Below are positions 1 through 14,200 of a stretch of 64,000 bases of DNA, in pieces. Position numbers and translations under genes: made by a program. The notes beneath the pieces were generated by a model. It was given only the letters and a program-made list of their open reading frames with translations, was not told where the DNA came from and searched no databases. The first letter of the stretch is position 1. Every line of letters starts with the position of its first letter. This DNA is from Paragordius varius. Taxonomy: Eukaryota > Nematomorpha. The stretch is from the NCBI GenBank assembly GCA_964247055.1, contig OZ176050.1:4712001-4776000 (forward strand). Direction: 5' to 3'.

Positions 1-774
1 TGCCATTATTATCGAAAAAATGCTAATTATTTTTAGGAAATTACTTCTTTTTGTGGTATTATTCATTGGTTAAAATAAATACTCGTTGATTATGTTGTCG
101 TTGCAAAATCTCATGAAGAGCGCACATAAAGATTTCCATATTGTATTTTTTATAATTATGTGGTCCTTACATATAGGGCAGGTAACAACATTTTTTAAAA
201 AACGACAAAAAAATTTTCTTCCTATTCTTATTTAAAGGAGCAATTTTCATCGGATAATTTACGTTTTTTAGCATTAGATGTCATCCTTTTAATTTATGTT
301 TAAATATTATGTATATTTTTTCAAAAAATAGGAATATAATTTGAATATGCTATAAAAAACAGGACCAAATTTAATGATGTTGATATAAATATTTTATGGA
401 AATGAGTATCAAAAAATGATGGAAAATAGCAATGAAAAGAATATGCAAGTTTGGGTGAAAGGCTTGCTTTACAAAAAAGGAATGCAATAAAATTTTAAAA
501 TAGAAAATAAAATAAAATATAGAAACAGAAACAACGTGTGCCAAATAATCATTTTAATGTAGAAAAATTATTTACTTTTCGAATTGGGTAAAAATAAAAA
601 TTACCAAAATTAACTTTAAAGAAAATAAATTATTATTAATATACGCAAAAATTCGCTTATTTGTAATTTAAAAATTCATCCAAAAAATAATTCATGTATG
701 AATTTGGTCATAGGGCAATTTTAAATCACTCTTAGGGCCGCATGCGGCCCGCGGGCCGCGGTTTGAGTATCACT
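1..774 (-). mobile_element. Decayed hAT transposon, one end (partial)
   Basis: The right boundary at 774 reads, inward, CAGTGATACTCAAACCGCGG followed by a GC-rich GGCC-type palindrome (about 735-765). This is a typical hAT terminus. On the minus strand, from an ATG at 282-284, the sequence reads MTSNAKKRKLSDENCSFK and then a region with a Cys-x2-Cys pair (TCPIC). This resembles the N-terminus of the hAT transposases that gave rise to vertebrate ZBED5/GTF2IRD2-type proteins. The frame is broken within about 30 codons, so the copy is dead. The other end lies outside the window, so a target duplication cannot be checked. The same terminal sequence appears in a short element at 47729-47901. Confidence 0.6.
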
Positions 775-1029
775 GTTTTAACCCGATACATATATTATTT
801 TTGTCGGTTAATCTCCCCAAAAGATAGTTAGGTTAGCGTAATTTTCAAACATGCTATTGTGAGCATAATCTATTTTTAAACAATCTCTACATTTTTTTGG
901 TACTTATACATAAGTATTAAAGTAATTCAAATATTTTTAAACTATCACTATTTTTTATAAATTTGGTTATAATCGGTCGTTTTATTTTTCACCATATGAC
1001 TAATTTTCTCTAGCAAGGAACTTCCCCAC

Positions 1030-1577
<548 letters not shown>

Positions 1578-2946
1578 AATGTTAAATAAATTTATTTAAA
1601 ATATATTATTTGATCTATATAATTATTTAACACTCCAAATATTTTTGACCATTTAAGCCAAATAAAACCGCATAGAAATTATAATATATAATTTGTAAAA
1701 ATGTACATGCCCCTATTTGCTTTAGGATATGATTTTTTATAATGGACAAATGACAACCAAGTCTTGAGCTAAGTATGACATCAGTTAAAATGGTCATTTT
1801 TCAGATCATAAAAGATGTCCATACATGAGCAATCTTTAACAAGAGGTATCCAGGAATTACAACTTTTTTAGGAAAACATCTGTTTATATAGTTATAAAAT
1901 AAGCTCGGCTTTGAAGCATTTTCCAAAAAAATGAACCATTAACGCAATTATGTGCCTATCGTTGAGCTCTTTTTTAGCCTATAAATTTTATTCTACCCTC
2001 TACTATGATGGATAGAAAGCGTTCGCGAAATTCTTGATTTTTAAGCACATCTAGAAAACCTGTAATTTAATATATTCCATTTACAATTAAATTCACCCTA
2101 AAATAAATCATGTGTTTTTAAGGCTAAAAATTACCTATATTTTTATAAAAATGAAATTTGGTTCAAAATTAAATAATATTGAAAAATTATGCCATAAAGA
2201 TATCTTTCATATTAATAATGAGTTAAATTCTTCCGAAAATTCATAATTTATTTTTAGGGTGAATTTGAATTGTTTAAGGGTGAATTTAAATTGTAAATGG
2301 TATATCATATTAAAAGTACCCATTCTAGTTGAACCATTTTTAAAAAATTCATTCCTTTTAGTATTCTAAAAATTTAATTTTTATATGTCGAGGTTTTTAT
2401 TTAAAGAACCGTATATTAATTTGGGCTTTTCAATTTATATCCTTAGTAGAGTCCTACCACAAAATTACCTACAAATACTGGTTTTAACACTAGTTTCCAA
2501 TTTTGTCCACAAGTATTTTATTTTAATCGAAATGCATTTATAGAGGTTTTAAATTAAAACCTGGTTTTCGCGTCCCTATAAAAGTAGACGTATTCGGAAA
2601 ATAACGAGTCTTATAATAATAGTTAGTCACAAATTGTTTAGGATAAAACGTAAAATTCTCAGAAAAGAAACATCCATTTGTACCGCATGGCGTCCTATTT
2701 GTAAAATAATTTTTGGAATATAATATAAAATTTTATTAACTTTGTTTAAGAAACAAGAGGTCAAAATTTTGACTCAGTCACACAACACACCAAAACTACT
2801 AGTTTACAAATTTGGGTAATTTTATTGTTGTTTAGACTTTTGAATTTATTGCATTTTAAATGTGTATGTTTTGTATTTTTCATTACCATAAATTAAATAA
2901 GTTTAAATTATAATGTAATAAATATAATTTGTTTGTATATCAAAAT
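1578..2946. other. RPS15-EXOC6 convergent spacer
   Basis: AT-rich spacer between two convergent stop codons. It contains one member of the 21-bp foldback family (2071-2305). I see no gene in the rest. Confidence 0.7.
2071..2305 (+). mobile_element. 21-bp foldback element, copy A
   Basis: Ends TATATTCCATTTACAATT and, inverted, AATTGTAAATGGTATAT. The left arm has one AATTCACCC unit and the right arm two GGGTGAATTT units. The core contains the shared directional landmarks: the stretch reading gccataaagatat, then taataatgagtt. It has the same orientation as copies B, D and E. It lies downstream of both flanking genes. Confidence 0.8.
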
Positions 2947-5621
2947 TTATATAGGTGCAATTGGTTCATTGTTAATTTGTTTAAGTTGTTTGAGCAGATT
3001 TTCATTTATTTTCCGTTTATCACTTTTTTTCGCCGTCATGTTTGTTAACAAATTGTCGCGCTGTTTTTCACCCAACATCAAGCTAAACATATAATAGAAA
3101 GTATTAACACTCCATTACTTTTGGGGCACTTATGTATACCAGAGCGATTTAAAATTTGAATATTTTAAAAAGCATTTTAGGTATCAGGCCGAATTAAAAA
3201 ATATTCTTTCTTTATGGGCGCGCATTTTACAAATTTTCATTAAAAAAAGGTTAAAACTGAAAAAATCCTCATCTCAAACTTTTTGCCCTAATTTTGTTAA
3301 ATCGCTAATGCAACGGGCAAATATGTGTATTAAAATAGAAAATGTAAATAATTTTTAAAAAGTTTTCAGCATATATTTTAACAGCAAAAACTTGATATAT
3401 TATGATTTTAATATCAGCTGTTCGTTTCATCGTGTTTTGGACCTGTCTAAATTTTAGACTCTCGAAGTGATAAAACTGTAAAAATAGGCTTTTTTTTATC
3501 TCATACATGAGAACAATTTTAAATAATTATTTTTTTACTGAAATGACTTTTAAAACTGTAGTTTATTTACAAAATTGAGCTCTGGGATATAAACTACCCC
3601 AAAAGACTAGAAAAAAAATAGTGAAAAGGTAATTAATTAAGTGTTTACAAATGTTTAATTCTATATTATTTAAATAAATTAAACTTAAATCTATAACTTA
3701 AAAACATTTAATTTCATTATAAAAATACCGTTCCAGCATAAGAGATGCTAATTTAGATGAGACATGGCTATATGGTGAATTAGGATTTCCATGTTCAGTT
3801 ATGTAAGTGGACCAATCAATTTTGATTATTAAATTTAATAACTATAAAAAATTAAATTAATAATGATTTTTAATACATATTTGGCCAGTATAAATGCATA
3901 AATAAATTTATAACTGATATCAATAATTAATTTTATTTGAAAGGATATTTATATTTTTAAATAATATACCTGATTAATTTCGCGAAAATGACGAAAAACA
4001 TTTAAATTTTTCAGCTCTTCATTCTTGGATATGATGGCATTGTAATTTTCTGTGAAATATATCATATAATTTGTAATTAAATTTGGTAGCAGGGCTAATA
4101 AGAACCAATTTTGGTTTCCATTGGTCCAGATACCGCATTATTGAGAGATGATCAAAACTAGAGCTAATTATTTAAACCGCTTAACAAACGGTAGAGAAAA
4201 CTTATTTTAAAGGCTTTTGGGTCATTGCTTTAAAAAATAAAGTGTCGTAGGAAAATAAACCCGGTGCTACGATTTTTCAACCAAACACAAAAAAATCTTA
4301 GTTTTTCGTTTTTTTGAAAAACAACTATAAAACACATTTAGAAACTAAAATCAGAAACGTTCAGGAAACAGGACAGATGTAGAAAAAAACATTGAAAGCG
4401 AACAAGTTTATAGCTAAAAATTTCTTAAAATCTGAATCATTTGTTATGGAACCACCTTTTCTCAAAAATACAAAGGTTCCACAAGTTTGTTTCTTGTCAA
4501 AATTTAATAAATTTTTACAGTTTAAAACGGTTCTGAGGTTTGGGTTAAAAAAATGGAAAATAAAAAAATGTAATACATATACCAATGAGATGAGCAAGAT
4601 TCCATTGAAAGTATTGAAGGGCGGAATGTGAAAACATGCGAGTCTTATCAGTAATAAGTAAACCAAGTAGGCTATGAGCCAAATATTGGAATGAATAATC
4701 AAACGTCTCTTTAAAGAATGGCTCCTAAATAGACAAAAATATATTAAGAGTTATTAAAGATAAAAAATTATTAAAGAAAAAACTTCTACACAAAGAATAT
4801 AAAAATGACTACAAATAATCGTATACATTCCATATTTTTAAAATTGGGGGTAAAATTAATAAATATATGTAATTACATATGTATTTGGATAGGTAAACAG
4901 ATATCGGGATAAATCGGTTTCCAGTGAGGTAATGAATGAAAAGGGTTGGGAAAATTTAGTTGTTATATTGCACATCCAATCAATTTTTGCTAAAAAATAT
5001 TAAAATAATACTTTCAACAAAAAATTTATACTTTAATATTTTTTTATTTTAGTGCATTTTTAAAGAAAACAAAGATTATATTCAAAAAATATAAACTTAC
5101 CTGGGTTTTTAAAACACAGAATTTTAATTACATAGGGGTAAAAGGTAATTTGATAAATTTTTTATTTTAAAGAAGGGTAAATCTTAAATGTTCAAGGCTA
5201 AAACTGGAGTGAAGTGTTTTTAAAGTTAGTGTATATCACCACTTATTTACTATTATTAATATGGATATATTTTAATTTTAACAATAATTATTATAACCAT
5301 TTAGCAAGATGGAAGTAATAAGATTAGAGATTTCCTGTTTCGTTTTAGATTCCGTTTCCTCAATAATTTCCTAAACAAGGAAAGAGAAATATTAATATAA
5401 ATAAATAAAAATGTAACATAACCAAAATCTATGATGCTTAAAATTGTAAATTTAAATAATGAATCTTATTTTTGTTGTAAATGTTTAAAATAATGACGGG
5501 TAAAAATATTACCTTTAACAAAGGCGTTTTTGCATTAGATGTGATACTAGTTAGGGTATTAGTTGGTGGGGATTTGCTAAAAGCATGATTATATTTAAAT
5601 TTATGTTTGGGAATATTTATT

Positions 5622-5669
<48 letters not shown>

Positions 5670-5725
5670 AGAAATTGAAACGCATATAAAAAATAACAAG
5701 GGTGTCCAACACAAGCGGGTCGAAT

Positions 5726-5766
<41 letters not shown>

Positions 5767-8700
5767 GCTTTAATAAAGAATTAATTAGATTCCAAACATA
5801 AAACTGCAAAGTGCTAACATATGATGAAATATTTAGTTTTTTGCCCAATCGTATAGACTTATTTTGAAAAATTGTTAAAAAATATAAATTTTATTAATAT
5901 TTTGTGAGCATATTTTTATAATTTATTGATTCCCAATTTTTTCGCGGCCCGCATGTTGGCCACCCCTGGTTTAAAAAATATTCAAAACTTACAAAAAATA
6001 TTTAATAAATTAAACAGATTATTTACCTTACACTTTGTACAATAAAATCCTCGATCATAGGTATGCAAACTTCAATATATTGCATCGTAATACCAATTTG
6101 TATGCACTAAAAAAAGAATTGTTTTAATTATAAATATTTTAATAATTAAAATCAAATAAATGGTCTGAATCACTTGATTTATGGATAAATCGTTTCTTTT
6201 AAGTATGGTAGAAAAACAACCGGCCAAACATCGAGTTATGAGATTATTCAATGATTTTTTCAAAGCATCTTCCAATTCGTTTACACTATGAATATTAAAA
6301 AAAAATAGAGATATATTTTTACTTTATTTTATTGATATCTGAATTAACGCTTATAAATTATTGCTGGTGAAAAAAGTTTGAAATTAAACAATTTTTAGAT
6401 AAAAAAAACGAAATATCAACCTGAGATTTGGGAGATCTTTCATAAAGGTTAGGCAAGTCAAGATGTAAGATTTGAAATGCTCAAAAATCATGGGAAGACT
6501 GTATGAAAATGGCAGGAAGCATGGATATTTCGTTGGCTGAATAAATAAAATAGATAAAAGAGATTTTAATAAAATTAAATTACTATTAATATAATATTAT
6601 AATAGCAAAAAATCTGTTTAATCAAACCGGACCATTAGTTAATATTAAAACCTTTCTAAAACCAGAAAAGCGATATGAAATAGTAAGTATTGATAATATT
6701 TTTCAATTTTTAATTATTAAGCGTTTTTAAAAAAATACTTGTAAAGTTTTTTAAAATATTTTACAGTTTTATGCAATTTATTTAATATTATATTTACTGT
6801 AAAATAATTAAGCTATTTGCAAATACAAAAAAGAATAAAGAACCCAATTCACACAATTTACCTACATTTGTTGAATTATTTTTCAAAATTAATAATGTAG
6901 AACCAAAACTATAAAAAATTCAAAAAAAGAACAATAATTTTACCAATTCTAGTTTGAAGAAAGGGGCAGATGATGAATTTGCGAAGGGAGGCAAATTTGC
7001 ATTCAAATTTTTAGGGCCTATATTTTGTGTTGAGTGATTGTCTGAAAAACCATTGTGACCATTAATCATATTATCTGTATATAATATTGAATAAATCCTT
7101 AATCTGTTTATATACAATATCTAATGTCATTCTCTAAATATTTGGGTAAAAAAAGTCAAAGTATTGAAAAATGAACTAAGTTTAAACTATAAGACTATAT
7201 GGTAAAAAATCATTCAAAAAATTAATAAGGCTATTTTCAATTGATAAAAATAAAAAATAGTTTTTCATAGAAAACGTATCAGCATCGTTTGATATAAAAA
7301 AAAATATAATACCCTTTATAGATTTATTATCTATATTTTCTAGCTTCATTGTTGTGGTAATATTATTGTTATTATTAGCACTGCTTTTTGTAGCATTTGA
7401 TAATTTTAATGCAAATAAGGGATTATTTTTATTCCTTTCTATGATGGTGTGAGAAGTTAATTGGCAAAATGCGTTTAAAAACGTTTCCTGATGATCCCTA
7501 ACATAATCAGTGAATTGAGTTGGATTATTAAAGGATACAGGGTCCCACACATCCATACTCAGGGTGTGATGGAAATTTTGTACCAATTGTGATCGAATAA
7601 TTTCTTGATATTGATCTCTAAATTTAAATGTGATAAAAGTTAATTAATTATATATGTAAACACCAAAAAATTTAAAAAATAACTAAAACATCCATTATGA
7701 TATAAATAAATCAATTATTTAGGGATAAAATTTTCAAAAGGTGAATGAAACAAATATATGAACCATTATAGCGAGTAGCTAAAAAATTTTTCATTAAAAA
7801 AAGAAATTAAAAATCGATGGCCAGATATTTCAAATCAATAATATTAATCAAAGGCCGATTTAATGTTATTAAAAAATGATTATCAAATTTTTATGCTAAA
7901 AAAACCTATTATCGACTTCAGAAAAAAGATATTCAGTTTCTAGTGTTATTTTGAGAAATAACAATATATATTTATTTAGTCGGAATGATTGATAAATAAA
8001 AAAATACCGTATTTCAAGCAAGAGTTCTGACATGCGATTGACAACAAATCCATAATCCTAACATATATAAAATAATTGTCAAAATTTTAAACAATAAACA
8101 TAATATTTTTTATAAATTATGAAATACCTTCATAGTCAAACTAAAATTGACAATCAAATTTTTTAGGTCTAACATCAAAGTTGCATCCGTAGTGTAAGCC
8201 TAAATATTGAAAAATAAAATGTACATTTATTACAGATTATCCGTAAATATATATATATATATATATATATTATATTGTAAAACTAAAAATAATTTATTGA
8301 TATATATAATATATTCCTAAAATTATAGACATGTATTTTTCCATACTTTTATCAAATTACGTCATATTGTATTATATAAATAAAATATTTTTTCACTAAT
8401 TATTATCAAATTTAAAAATTTGTTAGTTAATGCGTTTGTAAAGTAATAATTGTATTAAATAAATCAAACTTACGCTTTTAGTTTTGAGCAAAGATATAAT
8501 TTTTGTGGCAGTATTTTCCCATAACTCATCCATATATGATCTGTTGATCAGACCAACTTTACGCGTATGATTGTAAATATAATCTTCAATGACAAAAAAC
8601 CTGAAAAACCCACAATGAATCATAAATCATAATGTAACTCTTAATTTACACAACATATAATTTTAATTTTGATCACTATTTAAAAGCCTTTTTAGAGTAG

Positions 8701-11107
8701 TAATAAAAATGATTGCTAGGGAATAGACTTTAAATTTATGATTAGTTATTGACAATCATTGTATAAAATTGGCTCATAAAATGGTGTACTATCAATATGA
8801 TAAAATAATTGCTAAATGCATTAATAATTTATAAGAGAGATGCTTAGTGTCTCAATATGGAATAAAGCGCAAACAAATAAGTAAAAGCCTATTTCATAAA
8901 TTTAAAATGGAAGATAGATAGCTTTTGCATTATATTGAAGGAGTAATATGCGTTAAAATTAAACTCAAATAATTTATCCATATCGAAATAATTAATATTT
9001 TTTCCAAAAATATTTGTTTTATCGATAAATATAATAGATTACCCAACAATTTCATTCAAATAGGTTTGATATGATTCGAATGATTCATTCTATAATAATA
9101 AACATAAAAAAATATTTTAAGATATCAATAAAAATTTATGATAGAAAATATATATATAATAGTTATTTAAATTGATACTGTTTGCAGAGGTTGTAAAATG
9201 AGTTTTATCTGTTTTTGTCGTTGTTTGCGATAATGTTCAAAGTAAACCTCTTTTTCGCCCTATTGTGGAACAAGTAATATATTTTATGAGATGTTTAAAT
9301 AATATATTTTTTATAAATAAACGGTATTTCAAAGGTATTTTTAAAAATATGAAATAATAATTAGTATATTTTTGTGTCGAATGATTTCAATATTAGTGTA
9401 GTGACGTAATTAAAGTAAAATTGTTTGAGAAATTCTTGAAAAAAATATTTTTTTAAAAAAAAGTTAACCGAATTCAAGCCAATTTTATCACGTGAAATAA
9501 TTAAATGAAAAATTTATAATTTTAAATAGGTATAAAGGTGTATCTACGTACCAATATCGTGTTTATGTGTAGGCATCGGTATATAAGGGAAAAGTCAATA
9601 TAATTGGATGGATCTATTGGCTAAAAACGATAAAAATAAATTTCAAAAATATCGTATCTTAATAAATTGTTTTACAAATTAACAAAATTAATATTTTTAT
9701 AAAATAAAATGGCATTACCTTTAACATAAATTGATCTGAATCGGAAACAGAGGAGAGCTCATTTTCCAAAGTATTTGTTATAGATTTAATATTGGGATAA
9801 ATTGATTTATTATTTTCATTCTGCCGCTGCTTTATATCATCCGTGTGATCAAAACTGGAGGAAAAGGGATTTTTTCCATTTAAATCGTTAGCAAATGGAT
9901 TATTATTTGTTGCGTGGGAAAGTTCTTCGTGAAATGTTTCAGATTCTTTTGGCATGTAGCGAGAAAGTTGGTCTAATAAACTTTCCAAATCGAATTTTTG
10001 TGGACCATATTTCTGTGAAGATATAATAGAAGTGTAAAATATCTATAATGAAATATACAAATTATAGAGAGATAACCCTTTTCGTGCGTAATTTTTTTAA
10101 AGTTGACTCATTTTCACTTCATTTTGTGAAAAAATACGCGCAATGCTAATTATGTGATTAATAAATCAAATAATAGAATTTTATAGCCATTTTACACATA
10201 TGGTTATTATGAATTAATACGGATTTCTATCTTGCACAAAAAAATTTTACATTTATAAAGAAGACGAGTTATATCAAGTGATGGTTAGTGGCATTTATAA
10301 ATTTTTGTGTGCTGTTAATTAAAGAATGTAGTTTCACTTCAGTTTTTTGATTAATAAATAAAACATTACTCGAGATTCCATAACCGCTTGACCAACAAGC
10401 AAAGATTTTTGCCGGACAATATCAAGAAAATCTGTCAATTGTTTTTCACTGGCGACCTTAATACGACTCCTGACATCGTGTATTGCACCTTGCAATGCAC
10501 GACCCAAATCAAATGTGTGAATTCTTTGAAGTAAACTCCTTTCAAGGATTTCAAGTGTTTTCAATGCCGCATAATAACGCTTATCTTTGATTTGTTGTTG
10601 AACTTTAGCGTACATGGTTAGCACTGTAAATATGTTAAATTATTTTATACCAGGTAAACAGGAATTGGTGGATTTTATCGCCGATTCAATATTTTTCGTA
10701 ATTTTTTCATGTTTAACCGAATCATTAAGCTTATTGATGAGTGATTTACCGGAATACTGTAATTGACTATTGGTATCAATAAGTTCATTCTTTAATGATT
10801 ATCATGAATAATTTTACTTTTAATTTGGATAAATCGTTCCGAATTCGAGGCAATTCATGAATGGATTCGGTAAATCCCTGATAATAAAAGCTACATAATT
10901 TTTCAATTTCTTTGTCTAAACTTTTTATCCTGATCTGAAGTGCATTTACAAAAGCTTTGTGATAACCATGATCAAATAAAATTCTATATTATAAACAAGA
11001 ATTAAAAACTTATATGCTGGTCCAAGTGGTGTATCAGTAGTTTCAATATCCTGAATTAAATGCTCAAGATAAGCATCACTTAATTTATTATCATTCGCAT
11101 TTGCCAT
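2947..11107 (-). CDS. EXOC6: Exocyst complex component 6 (SEC15)
   Basis: Exocyst subunit that links Rab-GTP vesicles to the tethering complex at the plasma membrane. Exons with consistent phase: 11107-11010, 10983-10818, 10789-10651, 10623-10370, 10012-9719, 9620-9552, 9259-9179, 9089-9043, 8600-8474, 8199-8128, 8057-8008, 7617-7313, 7074-6944, 6536-6421, 6285-6174, 6106-6027, 5576-5513, 5370-5298; then 4049-3970, 3841-3729, 3082-2947. Recognisable blocks include FYYQGFTESIHELPRIRND, FSLIYRCLHIN, LDLKNLIVNF, FEHFKSYILTCLTF, DWSTYITEHG and the C-terminal KKSDKRKINENLLKQLKQI. Introns 1-3 are 26, 28 and 27 nt. The stretch equivalent to the human helix after SDYLVDLIAFL is only tentatively placed (exon starting at 4455, reading SDFKKFLAINLF), and about 40 residues between 4455 and 4049 are unassigned. 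Exon 12 carries an Asn-rich insert. The last intron holds a 0.5 kb MITE. Confidence 0.92.
3117..3606. mobile_element. 0.5 kb MITE, copy 1
   Basis: The ends form an imperfect inverted repeat of about 28 bp: CTTTTGGGGCACTTATG at the left, and the complement of CTTTTGGGGTAGTTTATA at the right, both running into a CCAGAG(C) motif. The internal sequence (cctcatctcaaactttttg, then atcgctaatgcaac.ggcaaat) is shared with copies at 50194-50650 and 55911-56395. It lies in the last EXOC6 intron. No coding capacity. Confidence 0.75.
5628..5764. repeat. (AT)n microsatellites
   Basis: Two AT-dinucleotide tracts (about 5628-5667 and 5731-5764) in an EXOC6 intron. The second lies inside the short hAT-like element 5697-5972. 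They make a spurious open frame of alternating Tyr/Ile. Confidence 0.9.
5697..5972. mobile_element. Short hAT-type non-autonomous element
   Basis: The left end, CAAGGGTGTCCAACACAAGC, pairs with the inverted right end, CAGGGGTGGCCAACATGCGG. Both are typical of hAT termini with a GGCCCGCG block. About 276 bp, with an internal AT microsatellite. I found no clear 8-bp target duplication. It lies in EXOC6 intron 16 (5577-6026). Confidence 0.55.
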
Positions 11108-11273
11108 ATATTATGAATTATTCATTTTGTTAGACCAAATCATTTTTTAATTCGCAAAAAAATCAGAACAGCAATGGTAAGCACAAAATTATCGTTCATA
11201 CATACACCAATATTGAGTTGAAATGTGATTTATATTTTATATTTGGGACTATTTATTTATCTGTCTATTTAAA
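11108..11273. promoter_or_regulatory. Divergent promoter, EXOC6 / mitoferrin
   Basis: Only 166 bp separate the two start codons (11107 on minus, 11274 on plus). Both promoters and both 5' UTRs must fit here or overlap, so coupled or bidirectional transcription is likely. No clear TATA or initiator element can be told apart from the AT-rich background. Confidence 0.5.
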
Positions 11274-14200
11274 ATGGAATACGATGATTATGAATCTTTA
11301 CCCAATAATACTAATGTTTATACGCACATGTTTGCTGGTGCAGCCGCTGGTATAATGGAACATTGTTGTATGTATCCCGTTGATTCTGTTAAAGTAAATG
11401 ATTTTATTAAATTGATATTATTAATTTTATCATACATTAGGCATAAATTTAAAAATGATAATGTTATATTAATTTGAGTTTCGATTAGGCTTTGGTGTTT
11501 AATAAGAGTAAATCGGCATACATACTTTTTTTACATACTTTGAACGTAGTTTTTTCTTGAAATAAATTTTTTATCAGACAAAACCATATTAACACAAAAG
11601 TCCCATTTTTTACTTAACTAACTATTACTAAAATCTATTTTCTCCTCTACTCTAAACATCACGCTATAGACCAGAATGCAAAGTCTCATCACTTACAAAT
11701 TGTATGAGGGCAAAAATCTTTTCCAAAATCTCGGGAATATCGTTAAGACTGAAGGAATTTTTCGCCCAATACGAGGCATAAATGCTGTACTTTTTGGGGC
11801 TGGACCAGCGCATGCCCTTTACTTTTCGAGTTATGAAGCGTTAAAAGCTTTTCTCCTCCAAAGTAATGGATCCTTATTTAAAACTGTTTCAAATCATTCA
11901 ACTATCTCACCTTTAAAAGCTAAAGCACATTGTAACAACAACAATCCAAATTTAACTATTAACCCAATTTCACGAACACAAGAAACATTAGCTCATGGTT
12001 TATTTTACCCGATATTTGTTTTTATAATATTATCATTTGCAAATATTTTAATTTTAACTTAATTTCTTTAATTATTTTCTTTTGCACGCAAAATGTCTGA
12101 AACTATTTGTTTCACTTTTCTAAATGTGCTTTGTTTTGTTTCGTTTAGTAAAGCACTTAATTTTACTATTAATTCCTTATTTGTCGCTTTCTAAAAGTTT
12201 TAATAAAAGGAAATAAACAAAAAAGTTTTGTTTAATTGATTGTGTGCTCTACTTTAATTATTATTGTTATATTTATTGACACAATAATATACCGTATATA
12301 AATCTTTATTATAAATAAATTTACAAGAATTTATCATGCAATTATTATTTTTAAAATAAATAAAATTAAAAAAAACAATATTTTAAAGTCAAAATTTTTT
12401 TTAATATAAAAGCTATCTTTTATATTTTAGGTGCGGCAGGTATGTGCGCGACTGTTCTCCATGATGCAATTATGAATCCAGTTGAAGGTTATATTTTCTA
12501 TTGAATTTATAAATTAATATTTATTAAATATTAACTTTATTTTATATTATATAAATAATCAATTTATAAAAAAGTTAAGGAAATAAAATCGATATTGCGT
12601 AATATGGTCGTTTATTGTTTTGACTCTAATAATAAGGTATGTACATTTAGATTTTGAGAGTAATTTTTGATTCCTCTCATTAAAGAATAGGTTTATTTGT
12701 CTAAAAGGATATTTATGAACTAATGTTATTATATAATAAGCTATTTGTTTTTGTGATTAGGATCCCATTTTATTTTTTGTAAACCCACATTTTAATTTAC
12801 GTGCATCATTAAACGTACAATAAAAATATTTAATTTTTTCAAATATTTTATATCTTTTAAATACGTTTATGCATAGAGCAATAAAAATTTTAATCTCTAT
12901 GCCGCTAATATTGGGTTAAATTGATAAGCATTTTTTAACTGTATATTAAAAATGTTAATTAAAAAAACGTAACACAAATCTTTTGCCGCTAAATACTTTT
13001 TGTGCTTCATGAAACTGATAAATGTAAATTATGAAATATATGTGCATTTACTCATAATTTAGCATCATTTAATCAATCATTTTTGAGAACCGTATAGTTT
13101 TATATTTATCAAATAAGATTCAAGAAGTTACAAAATTGCCAGAAAGTTCTTTGTTAAAAATATCGTTTTTGATTAACGACTTTGCGCAATAATAACAATC
13201 TTTAGTTGTATATTTTCAGTTAATATAAACCACTGAAAAAATAGACAAATTGTATGCTTTACTAAACAAAATTTTATTTACATGTAATGGCGTATTAATC
13301 AGATATATACCATTTACAATTCAAATTCACCCTTAAACAATTCAAATTCACCATTGAATAATTCAAATTCACCCTCGAACAATTCAAATTCACGCTAAAA
13401 TAAATTAAGTGTTTTTTAAGATTAAAAATTACTTATATTTTTTTATATTTTTAAAAAATGAAATTTTGTTTAATATTTAAATAAAACTAAATAATAACTA
13501 TGTCATAAAGATATATTTCATATTAATAATGAGTTATATTAGTTCGAAAACACATAATTTATTTTTACGATGAATTTGAATTGTTAAAGGGTGAATTTGT
13601 ATTGTTCAAGGGTGAATTTGAACTGTAAATGATATATTTATTTCCATACTACGCAGTTGTTAAACAACGGTTACAAGCCCTAAATTCGCCCTACAAAGGC
13701 GCTATTGAATGCAGCCGAAGTATATGGGCAAAGGAAGGTTTTCGTGCCTTTTATCGCAGTTATGGGACGCAACTTATACTCAATGTCCCATTCCAAACGA
13801 CACATTTCGTAACGTACGAATTTTGTCGGAGAACTATGTTTGAATTTCGACACAGGGACCGCCACAAGAAAAACATAACGGTAAAACAAAAAATTATGTT
13901 ATAATCGTGCTTTTTTCTGTAAATTTTGCTAAATTTTGTGGAATTAATGAGTGTTTAAGCTGTGCATTGACTTTGATTAGGATGTTTAAGTTATTTTTTT
14001 AAAAAAATAGATATAAGTTGTAGTATAAACATATATATTTATATATATGTGTGTTTAATAAATAGTAATTATCTAACCAAAGTATTTTCTTATTAATTAC
14101 GATTATAACGTTTTGATACATATTTTAGCAAAGTTTTTCAGCTCATCTGTTTATAATTTCAATTTTTTACTGCAATTTTTAGCCAACCACCTCTGATAGT

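Noticed and set aside
3530-3620. A final EXOC6 exon after a TTTTCTAG acceptor near 3610
   Set aside because: The sequence is the terminal repeat of a MITE found elsewhere; the true last exon at 3082-2947 keeps phase and homology.
5438-5848. 136-codon minus frame containing YIYIYIY
   Set aside because: It is made by AT microsatellites. Only the short EXOC6 exon 5513-5576 inside it is supported.
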